Below are positions 53,537-61,410 of a stretch of 61,410 nt of DNA, piece after piece. Made by a program: the position numbers and the translations under genes. The stretch lies in the NCBI GenBank assembly GCA_040544425.1, contig JBEONO010000022.1, positions 1 through 61,410 on the forward strand. The letters are read 5' to 3'. Positions within the stretch are counted from its first letter, which is position 1; every line of letters begins with the position of its first letter. Origin of the DNA: Solimicrobium sp040544425. GTDB lineage: Bacteria; Pseudomonadota; Gammaproteobacteria; Burkholderiales; Burkholderiaceae_D. The notes beneath the pieces were generated by a model. It saw nothing but the letters and a program-made list of their open reading frames with translations. It was not told the DNA's origin and ran no database searches.

Positions 53537-55489
53537 TTACTTGTCTTTCACTTCTTTAAAGTCTGCATCAACAACGTCATCCTCTGGACGTTTCGCTTCT
53601 GATGCGCCAGATGCTCCGGCACCACCGGCCTGCCCAGCCGCTCCGGCCGCACCAGCCTGCTGCGCCTGCATATCAGCGTACATTTTCTCGCCTAATTTTT
53701 GAGATGCGGCAGACAATGCAGCGATCTTCGCATCTATCGTCACTTTGTCACCATTTTTCAAAGCGTCTTCCAACTCTTTGATTGAGGCATCAATCTTCTC
53801 TTTTTCACCGCCATCGAGCTTGTCGCCGTATTCAGTCAATGCCTTGCGGGTCGAGTGAACCAAGGCGTCACCTTGATTGCGCGACTCAGCCAATTCTTTG
53901 ACCTTCTTATCTTCCTCGGCGTTGAGCTCGGCATCCTTCACCATTTTTTGAATTTCCTCTTCAGTCAAACCGGAGTTTGCCTTAATGGTGATTTTGTTTT
54001 CTTTACCGGTTGCTTTATCTTTTGCACCAACATGCAGAATACCGTTAGCGTCAATATCAAAAGTTACCTCAATCTGCGGGGTGCCGCGTGCTGATGGTGG
54101 AATGCCTTCCAAATTAAACTCACCCAAGCCTTTGTTGCCGGCAGCAATTTCACGTTCGCCCTGAAATACCTTGATCGTTACTGCAGGTTGGTTGTCATCT
54201 GCTGTCGAAAATACCTGGCTGAATTTAGTAGGAATAGTGGTATTTTTTTGGATCATTTTAGTCATGACACCACCCAGAGTTTCAATGCCCAAGGACAGTG
54301 GAGTCACATCTAGCAGCAGCAAATCCTTGCGATCACCAGACAGCACTGAACCTTGAATTGCAGCACCGACTGCCACTGCCTCATCCGGATTCACATCTTT
54401 GCGAGGCTCCTTGCCAAAAAACTCCTTGACCACTTCCTGCACTTTTGGCATACGGGTCATCCCGCCGACCAAAATAATATCGTCGATATCACTGGTCTTG
54501 ACACCTGCATCACGGATCGCGATACGGCACGGCTCAACTGTTTTATTGATCAACTCTTCAACCAAGGACTCGAGCTTGGCCCGTGTCATCTTCATATTCA
54601 GATGCACTGGCGCACCATTTGCCATCGCAATATATGGTTCGTTAATTTCTGTTTGCTGCGAGCTGGACAATTCAATCTTGGCACGCTCAGCGGAAGCTTT
54701 AATGCGCTGCAAGGCGATCGGATCTTTGGACAAATCCAGACCATTGATTTTCTTGAACTCGTCAATGATGTAATCGATGATACGTTGGTCGAAGTCTTCA
54801 CCACCCAAGAATGTGTCACCATTGGTCGACAAAACCTCGAACTGCATTTCACCATCAACGTCGGCAATTTCAATGATCGATACGTCAAATGTACCACCGC
54901 CCAAATCGTAAACGGCGATTTTACGGTCACCGCGTTCAACCTTGTCCAAACCAAATGCCAATGCAGCAGCTGTCGGTTCGTTGATGATACGTTTGACTTC
55001 CAGACCAGCGATCCGGCCAGCATCTTTCGTCGCTTGACGTTGCGCATCGTTGAAATAAGCCGGAACCGTGATCACCGCTTCAGTGACTTCTTCACCGAGG
55101 TAGTCTTCAGCAGTCTTTTTCATTTTGCGCAGCACTTCAGCGGAAATTTGTGGCGGCGCCATCTTCTTGTCACGTACACTCACCCAAGCGTCACCGTTTT
55201 CTGCTTTGCAGATAGTAAATGGCATCAGGCCGATATCTTTTTGAACTTCTTTTTCGTCAAATTTACGACCGATCAAACGCTTAACCGCGTAGAGCGTATT
55301 TTTGGGATTAGTGACGGCCTGACGTTTTGCAGAAGCGCCAACCAAAATCTCACCGTCATCCTGATACGCGATGATCGAAGGGGTAGTCCGCGCGCCTTCA
55401 GAATTTTCAATGACTTTGGGTTGACCGTTCTCAACGACTGACACACATGAATTGGTGGTACCCAAGTCAATTCCGATAATTTTGCCCAT
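53537..55489 (-). CDS. dnaK: Chaperone DnaK (Hsp70)
   Basis: ATP-dependent chaperone, 650 aa. The nucleotide-binding domain opens with IGIDLGTTNSCV, and continues with VPAYFNDAQRQATKDAG and LGGGTFDVSI; the substrate domain follows from about 390, and the Gly/Ala/Gln-rich tail ends DDVVDADFKEV. The codon choice and a purine-rich AAGGAAAT before the ATG suggest high expression. It stands between grpE and dnaJ on the minus strand. Confidence 0.99.
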   Translation of the reverse strand: MGKIIGIDLGTTNSCVSVVENGQPKVIENSEGARTTPSIIAYQDDGEILVGASAKRQAVTNPKNTLYAVKRLIGRKFDEKEVQKDIGLMPFTICKAENGDAWVSVRDKKMAPPQISAEVLRKMKKTAEDYLGEEVTEAVITVPAYFNDAQRQATKDAGRIAGLEVKRIINEPTAAALAFGLDKVERGDRKIAVYDLGGGTFDVSIIEIADVDGEMQFEVLSTNGDTFLGGEDFDQRIIDYIIDEFKKINGLDLSKDPIALQRIKASAERAKIELSSSQQTEINEPYIAMANGAPVHLNMKMTRAKLESLVEELINKTVEPCRIAIRDAGVKTSDIDDIILVGGMTRMPKVQEVVKEFFGKEPRKDVNPDEAVAVGAAIQGSVLSGDRKDLLLLDVTPLSLGIETLGGVMTKMIQKNTTIPTKFSQVFSTADDNQPAVTIKVFQGEREIAAGNKGLGEFNLEGIPPSARGTPQIEVTFDIDANGILHVGAKDKATGKENKITIKANSGLTEEEIQKMVKDAELNAEEDKKVKELAESRNQGDALVHSTRKALTEYGDKLDGGEKEKIDASIKELEDALKNGDKVTIDAKIAALSAASQKLGEKMYADMQAQQAGAAGAAGQAGGAGASGASEAKRPEDDVVDADFKEVKDK

Positions 55490-55642
55490 GATATTTCCTT
55501 TTTTCAGTTTTTTAATTTCTTGATAATGTGAAGAATCTAAATAAATTCACTCGTATTTTTAGTTAGCTTGCATATGCGGTGAAAATGCGCTTTTTCAAGC
55601 ATTTTGAACGGTATCGCGACACTATTCTGGTTATTTATATCG

Positions 55643-56197
55643 CTATTTACCTTGCGCTACGGTCACCAAGGCAGGACGCAATAAGCGTTCAGCAATCGTG
55701 TATCCCTTTTGCAAGACTTCAACTACGGTATTCGCTTCCTGATCAGCCGGCACCATCGATACCGCCTGGTGTTTGGCCGGATCAAGTTTTTCGCCTTTGG
55801 CAGGATTAATCTCAAATAAACGATTTTTTTCAAATGCACTGGCCAACTGCCGCAATGTCATTTCAGTACCTTCCTTCAGCGCTTCGATTGACGTGGTATC
55901 AATTTTTAACGCCATCTCAAGACTGTCCTTCACCGGTATCATTGATTCTGCAAAACTCTCAACCGCATATTTGTGCGCCTTGCTGATATCTTCCTGGGCA
56001 CGGCGGCGAATATTTTCGCCATCGGCTTTTGCTCTTAAATAGGCATCTTGCAATTCGGCCAATTTCGCTTCAGTCTGCAGCAATTTCTCCTCGAAATCAG
56101 AATCAACCGCGACCATAATTGGATCGACCGCATCTTGGCCAGATTGTGCGTTGGCATCTGCCTGCACTTGTTCTTCTTGCTTCTCTTGGTCTTGCAT
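55643..56197 (-). CDS. grpE: Nucleotide exchange factor GrpE
   Basis: 184 aa; a charged Gln/Glu-rich N-terminus, a long helix (about 45-100 with KAELQDAYLRAKADGENIRRR-type pattern, here LAELQDAYLRAKAD) and a C-terminal beta domain (GYTIAERLLRPALVTVA). It promotes ADP release from DnaK. GGAGGTAAGGA precedes the ATG. It is the first gene of the grpE-dnaK-dnaJ group and lies behind a sigma32-type promoter. Confidence 0.97.
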   Translation of the reverse strand: MQDQEKQEEQVQADANAQSGQDAVDPIMVAVDSDFEEKLLQTEAKLAELQDAYLRAKADGENIRRRAQEDISKAHKYAVESFAESMIPVKDSLEMALKIDTTSIEALKEGTEMTLRQLASAFEKNRLFEINPAKGEKLDPAKHQAVSMVPADQEANTVVEVLQKGYTIAERLLRPALVTVAQGK

Positions 56198-56240
56198 TCC
56201 TTACCTCCGGTGATCAAACATATTCAAAACAATGTAGTCG

Positions 56241-56268
56241 AAGTGGGGCTGTGCAGAAGCATTTCAAG
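56241..56268 (-). promoter_or_regulatory. Sigma32 (heat-shock) promoter of grpE
   Basis: On the minus strand CTTGAAA (56268-56262), 13 bp, then CCCCACTT (56248-56241): a near-perfect match to the CTTGAAA-N13-14-CCCCATNT consensus of RpoH promoters, about 45 bp upstream of the grpE ATG. I saw no second such site before dnaK or dnaJ, so the three genes may depend on it. Confidence 0.88.
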
Positions 56269-56407
56269 AGCAAGAATGCTGATTTAAAGCAAAAAGTGGC
56301 GGAAAACCATAGATTTTTGACGATAATTACAGCTTTTTCTGGAAAACTTGTAAAAATACACAGCAATCGACGACCAACTCGAGCCAAGGCCGTTTCTCGA
56401 CACCGTG

Positions 56408-58186
56408 TCAGCGCAGCTCGTCGGTGATACGTAATATTTCAGAGAACAACCAGATCTGACGAATATCGATCACATCATATTTGCGCGCCAAACTTGGTGG
56501 AAATACACTAAATGGGGAATTGACCAGCGCAATCCGACGCACGGCATCATCGATATCCTTGCGCCCACTGGAGCGCAGAATGATCACATTTTCGACGCTG
56601 CCATCAGATCGGACTGAAACAGTCACGATTGGGTCATTGTGAATCTTGTCTTTAGCCATTTGCGAATAATTAAGTTGGCCATTGCGTTCAATCTTTTGTC
56701 GCCAGCTTTGAATATATAAATTCAGTTCGACGTCCCCATTTTTACTGCCAAAGATTGATCGGCGGGCGTTCGGGGTGGCTACTAAGTCTGGAGTTGGGAC
56801 AGTAGTTCCACCCGAGGACTTAACGATGTTACCGCTCTTGTCGAAATCGGCTGACCGCCCAGACAGGAGTTTGTCCAAATCCTGCTTGTTTCCTGCAGTA
56901 GAGCCGGTTTGAACACCCAGGATATCGCTCAAATCATTACTTTGGACAGCTTGCTGTAAGCGTTTTTTGGCTTCCGCTGCCAATCTGCTGGTTTCCTGTT
57001 GTCGCGCATTTTCACGCGCCTGCTCAGCTATTTGCGCTGCTTTCTGCTCGGCCAACAGTTTTTCTTGCTGCTCTTGCCTGCGCTTGAAATCTTCTTGTTG
57101 TAGCCGCTGTTTCTCCTCGAACTCACGCTCCAATTGCTCTTTCTTTGCCTGTTCCTGTTTCAATTGCTCCAGGCGCTGCGCCTGGACAAGCTTGCGCTGC
57201 TCTTCGGCGATACGTGCTGCCACGCTGGCTTGTTGAGCTTTTTCGAGTTCCGCATTTTCGCGGTCTAACCGCGCCTGCGCTTGTTGTTTGATTACCTCTT
57301 CTTGTTTTAATTTCTCCGCCTGCTGCGCTGCGAGCTGGGCCTGGCGCTGCAGTTCCAATTCTCTAGCTGCCATTAATTCGGCTTGTTGTTTTTCTTGCGC
57401 CAATTTTCGCAATCGTGCCTGTTCCAACGCATCGGCAGATTTTTGTGCTTCGGCGCGCACTGCAGCCTCCTTCTGCTGCTGCTCAATCAATTGCTTTTGG
57501 GCTTCCTGCAATTGCGCAGCTTCACGCTCTGCGTTGCGTTCTTGCTCCAACTTTCTTGCTTCGACTATTTTTTCTGCAGCTATTTTCTCGATTGACTCGT
57601 GTGCGGCCTGATCAATCGGCAATTGATCAGACGGATTCGGCACCTCCGGATCAGGTTTTGTGTCTCTCATTTCGGGTTGTTTTTCATTGCTTGGTTCAGC
57701 AGGATCCAGCTTGGCCTGGTCTGATTCAGCGACCTTGAAATCAGGATTAATCGCGGCCGAAGTCAATAATTCATGCCTGACGCGCCGGGCAGAATTTTTA
57801 ACTTCTGAAGTGACAGCATGATCAATCTGTTTCGGGATTTCTATTGCTCTATACTTTGGCACAACATCAAATACAGCAACCGATGCACGAGATCGATCAA
57901 GCAAGTCATTTGGAGGGGCAACTGGACTGGGCGTTACTGGAATTTCAACACTGGTTGGAGTTGGTCGGTCAGGCTGTTGCAAATTGAGATGAATCTCGGG
58001 CGCATGCGCACGGCGATCACGATTGGGTAATTCAAAACCAGGCAAGCCCGCCCCATATTCGCCAAACTGCAATGTCAGCAAAACCAAATGCAAAGCAAGC
58101 GACAAAGTCACGGCTGTGAAAAGCCGCGTTCCAGGTTTACTGGGACGATTCCACCATTGCTTATATTGCCTTGCCCATCCTTTCAT
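56408..58186 (-). CDS. TonB/TolA-like protein with long coiled coil
   Basis: 592 aa. Cytoplasmic basic start, one membrane helix (about 22-43, TRLFTAVTLSLALHLVLLTL), a Pro-rich segment (about 60-110), then a very long Gln/Glu/Lys/Ala coiled coil (about 195-400), and a C-terminal TonB-type domain (about 490-592) with the strand pattern PIVTVSVRSDGSVENVIILRSSG. This is the TolA layout (anchor, long helix, periplasmic domain) with a TonB_C end. It could serve the ExbB/ExbD pair encoded 8 kb away, or act in envelope integrity. It is a single gene next to grpE. Confidence 0.85.
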   Translation of the reverse strand: MKGWARQYKQWWNRPSKPGTRLFTAVTLSLALHLVLLTLQFGEYGAGLPGFELPNRDRRAHAPEIHLNLQQPDRPTPTSVEIPVTPSPVAPPNDLLDRSRASVAVFDVVPKYRAIEIPKQIDHAVTSEVKNSARRVRHELLTSAAINPDFKVAESDQAKLDPAEPSNEKQPEMRDTKPDPEVPNPSDQLPIDQAAHESIEKIAAEKIVEARKLEQERNAEREAAQLQEAQKQLIEQQQKEAAVRAEAQKSADALEQARLRKLAQEKQQAELMAARELELQRQAQLAAQQAEKLKQEEVIKQQAQARLDRENAELEKAQQASVAARIAEEQRKLVQAQRLEQLKQEQAKKEQLEREFEEKQRLQQEDFKRRQEQQEKLLAEQKAAQIAEQARENARQQETSRLAAEAKKRLQQAVQSNDLSDILGVQTGSTAGNKQDLDKLLSGRSADFDKSGNIVKSSGGTTVPTPDLVATPNARRSIFGSKNGDVELNLYIQSWRQKIERNGQLNYSQMAKDKIHNDPIVTVSVRSDGSVENVIILRSSGRKDIDDAVRRIALVNSPFSVFPPSLARKYDVIDIRQIWLFSEILRITDELR

Positions 58187-58441
58187 GAATGGACACTCTG
58201 TGTGTTCAAATTAACCTCTATTACGAACCCAAAGTTGGGCATTATCGCATAGGGACTTTATTACTACTATTGCCGCCTTGTTACCCCGTTTTACTTGCAC
58301 TATTCATATCAACAACAAATATATTTGGCTGAGTTCCACCCAATTAATTGGCTTGAGAGGATAATGTTGGAATAATTAAAGAAGCACAGCACAACGTATG
58401 TTCGTGCTTATTTTTTTCACATTTTTGGGAAGCGATGTATT

Positions 58442-58981
58442 TTGAATACGAAAAGAATGAAACGCTGGAATGGTGATGTAACCAAGCTGTCTGCTACTTA
58501 TTTGAAAAACGTGATTGAAAAGATGTTGGCTTATGGAGATAGTGTGCAGTTTTCAATCATTGGTTCTGTTGACGGACCAAATTACCAGGTCATCAATACA
58601 GCAGGCAAGACAATTAGTTTTGACAGCAACAATTTGCTGACCCACACTGAAGAAAATGAATTTGCCCCGAAAAATTCTGCCACGGTTTATACATTAGACC
58701 AAATCAAAACTCAACTAATTAAACTCACTTCTCCGGTCGTCAAAACCGCGGCAGCAAAGTCACGTCGGGTTGCAGGAACCACCCCACGCGGAGGTTCGGC
58801 TTTGGCGAAAGCAAAGGAGCAAATTGCAATTCAAAAATACGAATACTACAAAACCAATCGTTCTGAACTGCCTTCAGATATCCGGGAACATTCTGAAGAA
58901 ATTACCCGGATGATGGAAGGTGGCATGTCCGCAGAATCAGCATTTAAAGAAGCAATCAAACTGTGTTTTGAACATACTTGA
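58442..58981 (+). CDS. Hypothetical protein, 179 aa
   Basis: Not recognised. The TTG start at 58442 has GGGAAG 9 nt upstream; an ATG at 58457 (174 aa) is the alternative. An N-terminal mixed alpha/beta part (about 1-75) is followed by a basic linker (residues about 100-118, with KSRRVAGTTPRGG) and a helical C-terminus (about 120-179). There is no signal peptide. It stands alone between the TonB-like gene (255-nt divergent gap, no structure noted) and the convergent aminotransferase. A nucleic-acid-binding role would fit the basic linker but is only a guess. Confidence 0.7.
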   Translation: MNTKRMKRWNGDVTKLSATYLKNVIEKMLAYGDSVQFSIIGSVDGPNYQVINTAGKTISFDSNNLLTHTEENEFAPKNSATVYTLDQIKTQLIKLTSPVVKTAAAKSRRVAGTTPRGGSALAKAKEQIAIQKYEYYKTNRSELPSDIREHSEEITRMMEGGMSAESAFKEAIKLCFEHT

Positions 58982-58998
58982 CGGAGGTAATGTGAGGC

Positions 58999-59016
58999 AG
59001 GGGCACTTGGGCCCCT
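58999..59016. terminator. Weak hairpin between convergent genes
   Basis: AGGGGC (58999-59004) and GCCCCT (59011-59016) form a 6-bp GC-rich stem in the 41-nt gap between two gene ends. There is no T run on either side, so a termination role is uncertain. Confidence 0.35.
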
Positions 59017-59022
59017 TGATTG

Positions 59023-60219
59023 TCAGTCGGCCAGCACCGCCGCCATAGCACTGCCAGTTGCTTCCACATTAGCTGAATTTAATCCTGCGACGCACATACG
59101 GCCTGATCGCAATATATACACTCCGAATTCCAGCTTTAATCGATCACATTGCTCAGAACTCAAACCGGTATAGCTGAACATACCGCGTTGCGTCAGAAAA
59201 TAACTAAAATCCCGACCCGGTAACTTCGCGCTCATGATGTCATAGAGACGTTGACGCATATCCTGTATCCGCTCACGCATCGCCACCACCTCCGACTCCC
59301 ACATCGCACGCAGTTTCGGATCCGTTAGTACCCGCGCGACAATTTGACCGCCGTGCATTGGAGGGTTGGAATAATTGCGGCGTATATTGGCCTTTAATTG
59401 TCCCAACACATTGACAGCCTGAGCCGCATCCGGGCATACAACACTCAATGCCCCGCATCGTTCACCGTACAGGCTCATACTCTTTGAGAATGAATTAGCG
59501 ACAAAACAACTGAGGCCAGAATCTGCGATTAGCCGCACAGCGTAGGCATCATCTTCGATACTGCTGCCATAGCCCTGGTAAGCCAGGTCAAGGAAGGGAA
59601 TCAATTCACGTTCTTTTAGTATCGGCACCAGTTGCTGCCATTGTTGTTCGCTTAGGTCAACACCCGTCGGGTTGTGGCAGCAGGCATGCAGCAATACGAT
59701 GCTATATTTTTCAGCTGTGCTCAATGCCGATACCATGGCATCAAATTTCAACCCGCCGGTCGCAGCATCGTAATACGGGTAGCTGGCCACTTTCAGACCC
59801 GAACCTTCGAAAACGGCACGATGATTGTCCCAGGTTGGATCGCTCACTAAAACGGTGGACTCCGGAAAGTAGCGCTTTATAAAATCAGCGCCAACTTTCA
59901 GGCCACCACTTGACCCAACCGATTGGATCGTCACGACGCGTCCGGCGCTCAATGCTGTATGCCCTGCGCCGAATAACAGTTCCTGTATGGCATTACGGAA
60001 ATTTGCCGCCCCTTCCATAGGCAAATATGGCCGAGGTCCGGCATTTGCAACCACATCCAGTTCAGCGGCCCGCACTGATGGCAACATCGGAATTTTGCCG
60101 GCATCGTCAAAATAGATGCCAATTGAAAGATTGATTTTATCGCTGCGCGAGTCTTTGCCAAACGCTTCATTCAAGGACAGGATCGGATCGCCAGCATAAG
60201 GTTCTACATGATGAAACAT
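59023..60219 (-). CDS. tyrB: Aromatic amino-acid aminotransferase (AspC/TyrB family)
   Basis: 398 aa PLP enzyme of aminotransferase class Ia. The ATG at 60219 has GGAG in good spacing and starts MFHHVEPYAGDPIL, the normal family N-terminus. SLSIGIYFDD-type segment (here NLSIGIYFDDAG), HACCHNPTGVDL and the PLP lysine in NSFSKSMSLYGERCG are clear. It transfers amino groups between aspartate or aromatic amino acids and 2-oxoglutarate; Asp versus aromatic preference cannot be fixed from sequence. Confidence 0.92.
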   Translation of the reverse strand: MFHHVEPYAGDPILSLNEAFGKDSRSDKINLSIGIYFDDAGKIPMLPSVRAAELDVVANAGPRPYLPMEGAANFRNAIQELLFGAGHTALSAGRVVTIQSVGSSGGLKVGADFIKRYFPESTVLVSDPTWDNHRAVFEGSGLKVASYPYYDAATGGLKFDAMVSALSTAEKYSIVLLHACCHNPTGVDLSEQQWQQLVPILKERELIPFLDLAYQGYGSSIEDDAYAVRLIADSGLSCFVANSFSKSMSLYGERCGALSVVCPDAAQAVNVLGQLKANIRRNYSNPPMHGGQIVARVLTDPKLRAMWESEVVAMRERIQDMRQRLYDIMSAKLPGRDFSYFLTQRGMFSYTGLSSEQCDRLKLEFGVYILRSGRMCVAGLNSANVEATGSAMAAVLAD

Positions 60220-60339
60220 ATAAATCTCCGGTTCAAAAAGCCAAGGCCGAATGTTACACCACAATAACGGCTACATTTGCATGCAGCGGGAGCCCGACTC
60301 CCATGTCAAAACAAAAATAGTCGCCGGTTTACCACCCAG

Positions 60340-60374
60340 CTGTATATTTTTACAGTTACTGTTTGCATATACAG
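60340..60374. promoter_or_regulatory. Two tandem LexA (SOS) boxes
   Basis: CTGTATATTTTTACAG (60340-60355) and CTGTTTGCATATACAG (60359-60374) both fit the CTGT-N8-ACAG consensus exactly, 19 bp centre to centre. The second is extended to TACTGT...ACAGTA, as in the E. coli consensus, and covers the -35 of the promoter of the 72-aa gene. Confidence 0.88.
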
Positions 60375-60391
60375 TATTTTTGAATTATTAT
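60363..60391 (+). promoter_or_regulatory. Promoter of the 72-aa gene
   Basis: TTGCAT (60363-60368), 17 bp, TATTAT (60386-60391). Transcription would begin near 60398, about 29 nt before the ATG at 60427. The -35 is inside LexA box 2. Confidence 0.75.
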
Positions 60392-60426
60392 AGCTACTGC
60401 GAGCTCAACTAATTTTGGAGAATACG

Positions 60427-60645
60427 ATGGCCTACTTGGACACTACATATCAAACCCAGCCAATTTTGAACAACGCATTTCTGGTTCAGATCGGCCGCCG
60501 TGAAATAAGCATCAGCAAAGATTTCCGTAAGCGGTTTTACCAAACTAATCCATTGATTGAATGCCGTGCTGGCGTTGCCCCCGGTCATGTCGAAGTGCTC
60601 TTGCTAAGAAGTTGGTTGATTGTTTTTTCTAAAGCCAAACACTGA
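60427..60645 (+). CDS. Small SOS-controlled protein of unknown function (72 aa)
   Basis: Not recognised. TTGGAG (60415-60420) lies 6 nt before the ATG at 60427, which is in turn about 29 nt after a good promoter with two LexA-type boxes, so this is likely a real, DNA-damage-induced gene. The protein is basic and small with no signal peptide. A hydrophobic stretch near the C-terminus (VEVLLLRSWLIVF, about 56-68) could touch a membrane. SOS-induced small proteins include division inhibitors and toxins, but nothing in the sequence decides this. It is divergent from tyrB and convergent with the HDOD remnant. Confidence 0.7.
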   Translation: MAYLDTTYQTQPILNNAFLVQIGRREISISKDFRKRFYQTNPLIECRAGVAPGHVEVLLLRSWLIVFSKAKH

Positions 60646-60668
60646 TTACAAATTGAACCAAAGCGAAT

Positions 60669-61319
60669 TTAACTGATTGCGCTCAAAAACGAATCTAATT
60701 CAATTTTCATGAGTTCATGTAATAGTTCGCTTCTCTCTTCGTTAAGCTCTAATTTTGTCAGAGTAGATGGGAGTTCATTCCAATCTATTTTTCTGTGAGA
60801 CCGCTCATCAAAGTGCGCGTCGAGGAGATCAGCTGCAAAAATGACATCAGTCAAATCAAATGAGCCGCGGTGCACATATTGTAAATTGCCGAAATTTTGA
60901 ACCGCATTGCGAATATCATCGGAAACAGCCCAGTTTTCCAAGATGGCAGCACCAATATTTGAATGCCAGGCATCGACTAAATTCCATAACGCGCGCTGCG
61001 AAGTAAATAGCGATTGGTACTGGTTTGCGCGATTTAAGATGTAAAACTTTCCCACATCATGCAGCAAGCCAGCCAACATCGCGTTGTCAGCATTGACCTT
61101 GGTATGATTTTTAGCAAGTACAAAAGAGAATGCTGCTACACGGACACTGCGACTCCACAGACCCTCTAAGAGCTCAGAAATTTCCTTATTGAGATCTTTG
61201 TGGTCGGTCAGCTGTTTCATGCCCACTGCAATGGTCAAATTACGCACTTTGACATAGCCCAGTCGCATCGTCGCGGTACGCAATTCGGTATTGATTTTCC
61301 CAGAGGGATTAAAAGCTGC
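60669..61319 (-). pseudogene. HDOD-domain protein, 5'-truncated
   Basis: HDOD-family signalling protein lacking its beginning. The coding similarity continues upstream of the first possible start (TTG 61283, ATG 61268): codons back to about 61319 read AAFNPSGKINTELRTATMRLG, the usual conserved NSAAxN...LG..xVRNL core, then stops making sense where the IS-like repeats begin. The HD-type segment GLLHDVGKFYILN (about residue 80 of the remnant) is intact. Upstream residues of the domain (the first two or three helices) are missing. A shortened protein from TTG 61283 might still be made. Confidence 0.75.
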
Positions 61320-61321
61320 GT

Positions 61322-61410
61322 ATTCTGGTGAACGTGACCGACGATTCTGGTGATCGTGACCGATGCGCCTAAAATGGTGTTACGCGGTTAAATTGTAATG
61401 TCATCGGTCA
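61322..61410. mobile_element. End of an IS21-like element (partial, at window edge)
   Basis: Two 20-nt direct copies of ATTCTGGTGAACGTGACCGA / ATTCTGGTGATCGTGACCGA at 61322-61341 and 61344-61363 differ by one base and have a 22-bp period. Multiple repeats inside the termini are a known feature of IS21-family elements. The last bases TCGGTCA (61404-61410) match the reverse complement of TGACCGA. The transposase genes would lie beyond the window. Confidence 0.55.

Noticed and set aside
54353..55441. Open frame of 362 codons antisense to dnaK
   Set aside because: Long frames opposite highly expressed dnaK are a known effect of its codon bias; the translation has no recognisable domain, and dnaK itself is certain.
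57000..57600. Gln/Ala/Lys-rich stretch in the TonB-like gene as a DNA repeat array
   Set aside because: The bias is at protein level (coiled coil); the DNA shows no regular tandem unit.

Overview
The window looks like chromosomal DNA of a betaproteobacterium, most likely order Burkholderiales and possibly Oxalobacteraceae. This is inferred from the gene order exbB-exbD-lpxK-Trm112-kdsB-adk, xseA next to sodB, grpE-dnaK-dnaJ, and the hut and ast gene sets; no 16S rRNA is present to confirm it. There is no rRNA, CRISPR array or complete mobile element. The only RNA gene seen is one tRNA-Arg(CCU).

Layout. (1) 1-5627: an AT-richer stretch holding one very large unrecognised gene (about 1701 aa), which runs 203 bp antisense into the 3' end of hutI. 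(2) 5425-11434: histidine utilisation genes hutU-hutH-hutD-hutI with divergent repressor hutC and a HutC-type operator lying in the spacer of the hutU promoter. (3) 11457-13000: ohrR-ohr peroxide-response pair and a small RelE/ParE-like toxin-antitoxin pair. (4) 13092-17857: a lipoprotein metallophosphoesterase, a secreted sedolisin (S53) protease and a 2-oxoglutarate/Fe(II) oxygenase. (5) 17865-21242: Lrp-type regulator divergent from kynB-kynU-kynA (tryptophan to anthranilate). (6) 21271-25326: an orphan repeat protein, an M13 metalloprotease and a small outer-membrane barrel. (7) 25323-37226: a minus-strand arginine succinyltransferase operon astC-aruF-aruG-astD-astB-gdhB-astE with a 180-kDa type NAD-glutamate dehydrogenase embedded in it. 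(8) 37372-42146: acetyltransferase, two periplasmic binding proteins and the ABC-F protein Uup. (9) 42191-51475: tRNA-Arg, K+-independent membrane pyrophosphatase, adk, kdsB, Trm112-like, lpxK, exbD, exbB, a repeat-rich 590-bp gap, xseA and sodB. (10) 51538-58186: chalcone-isomerase-like protein, dnaJ, dnaK, grpE with a heat-shock promoter, and a long coiled-coil TonB/TolA-like protein. (11) 58442-61410: an orphan gene, aromatic aminotransferase, a 72-aa gene behind two tandem LexA-like boxes, and an HDOD gene whose 5' end is cut off by what looks like the end of an IS21-type element.

Functionally, much of the first 37 kb degrades protein-derived compounds: secreted proteases (S53, M13) could supply peptides, while the hut, kyn and ast routes degrade His, Trp and Arg, and the NAD-GDH feeds the resulting glutamate to 2-oxoglutarate. 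The right-hand part is housekeeping (lipid A/KDO precursors, adenylate kinase, chaperones, energy transduction).

The most unusual items are the giant gene with a C-terminal tail that is literally the antisense of hutI, the tandem SOS boxes in front of an unknown 72-aa protein at a place where many relatives carry uvrB, the truncated HDOD gene with repeated IS-end motifs, the orphan TA pair, and the structured gap between exbB and xseA.
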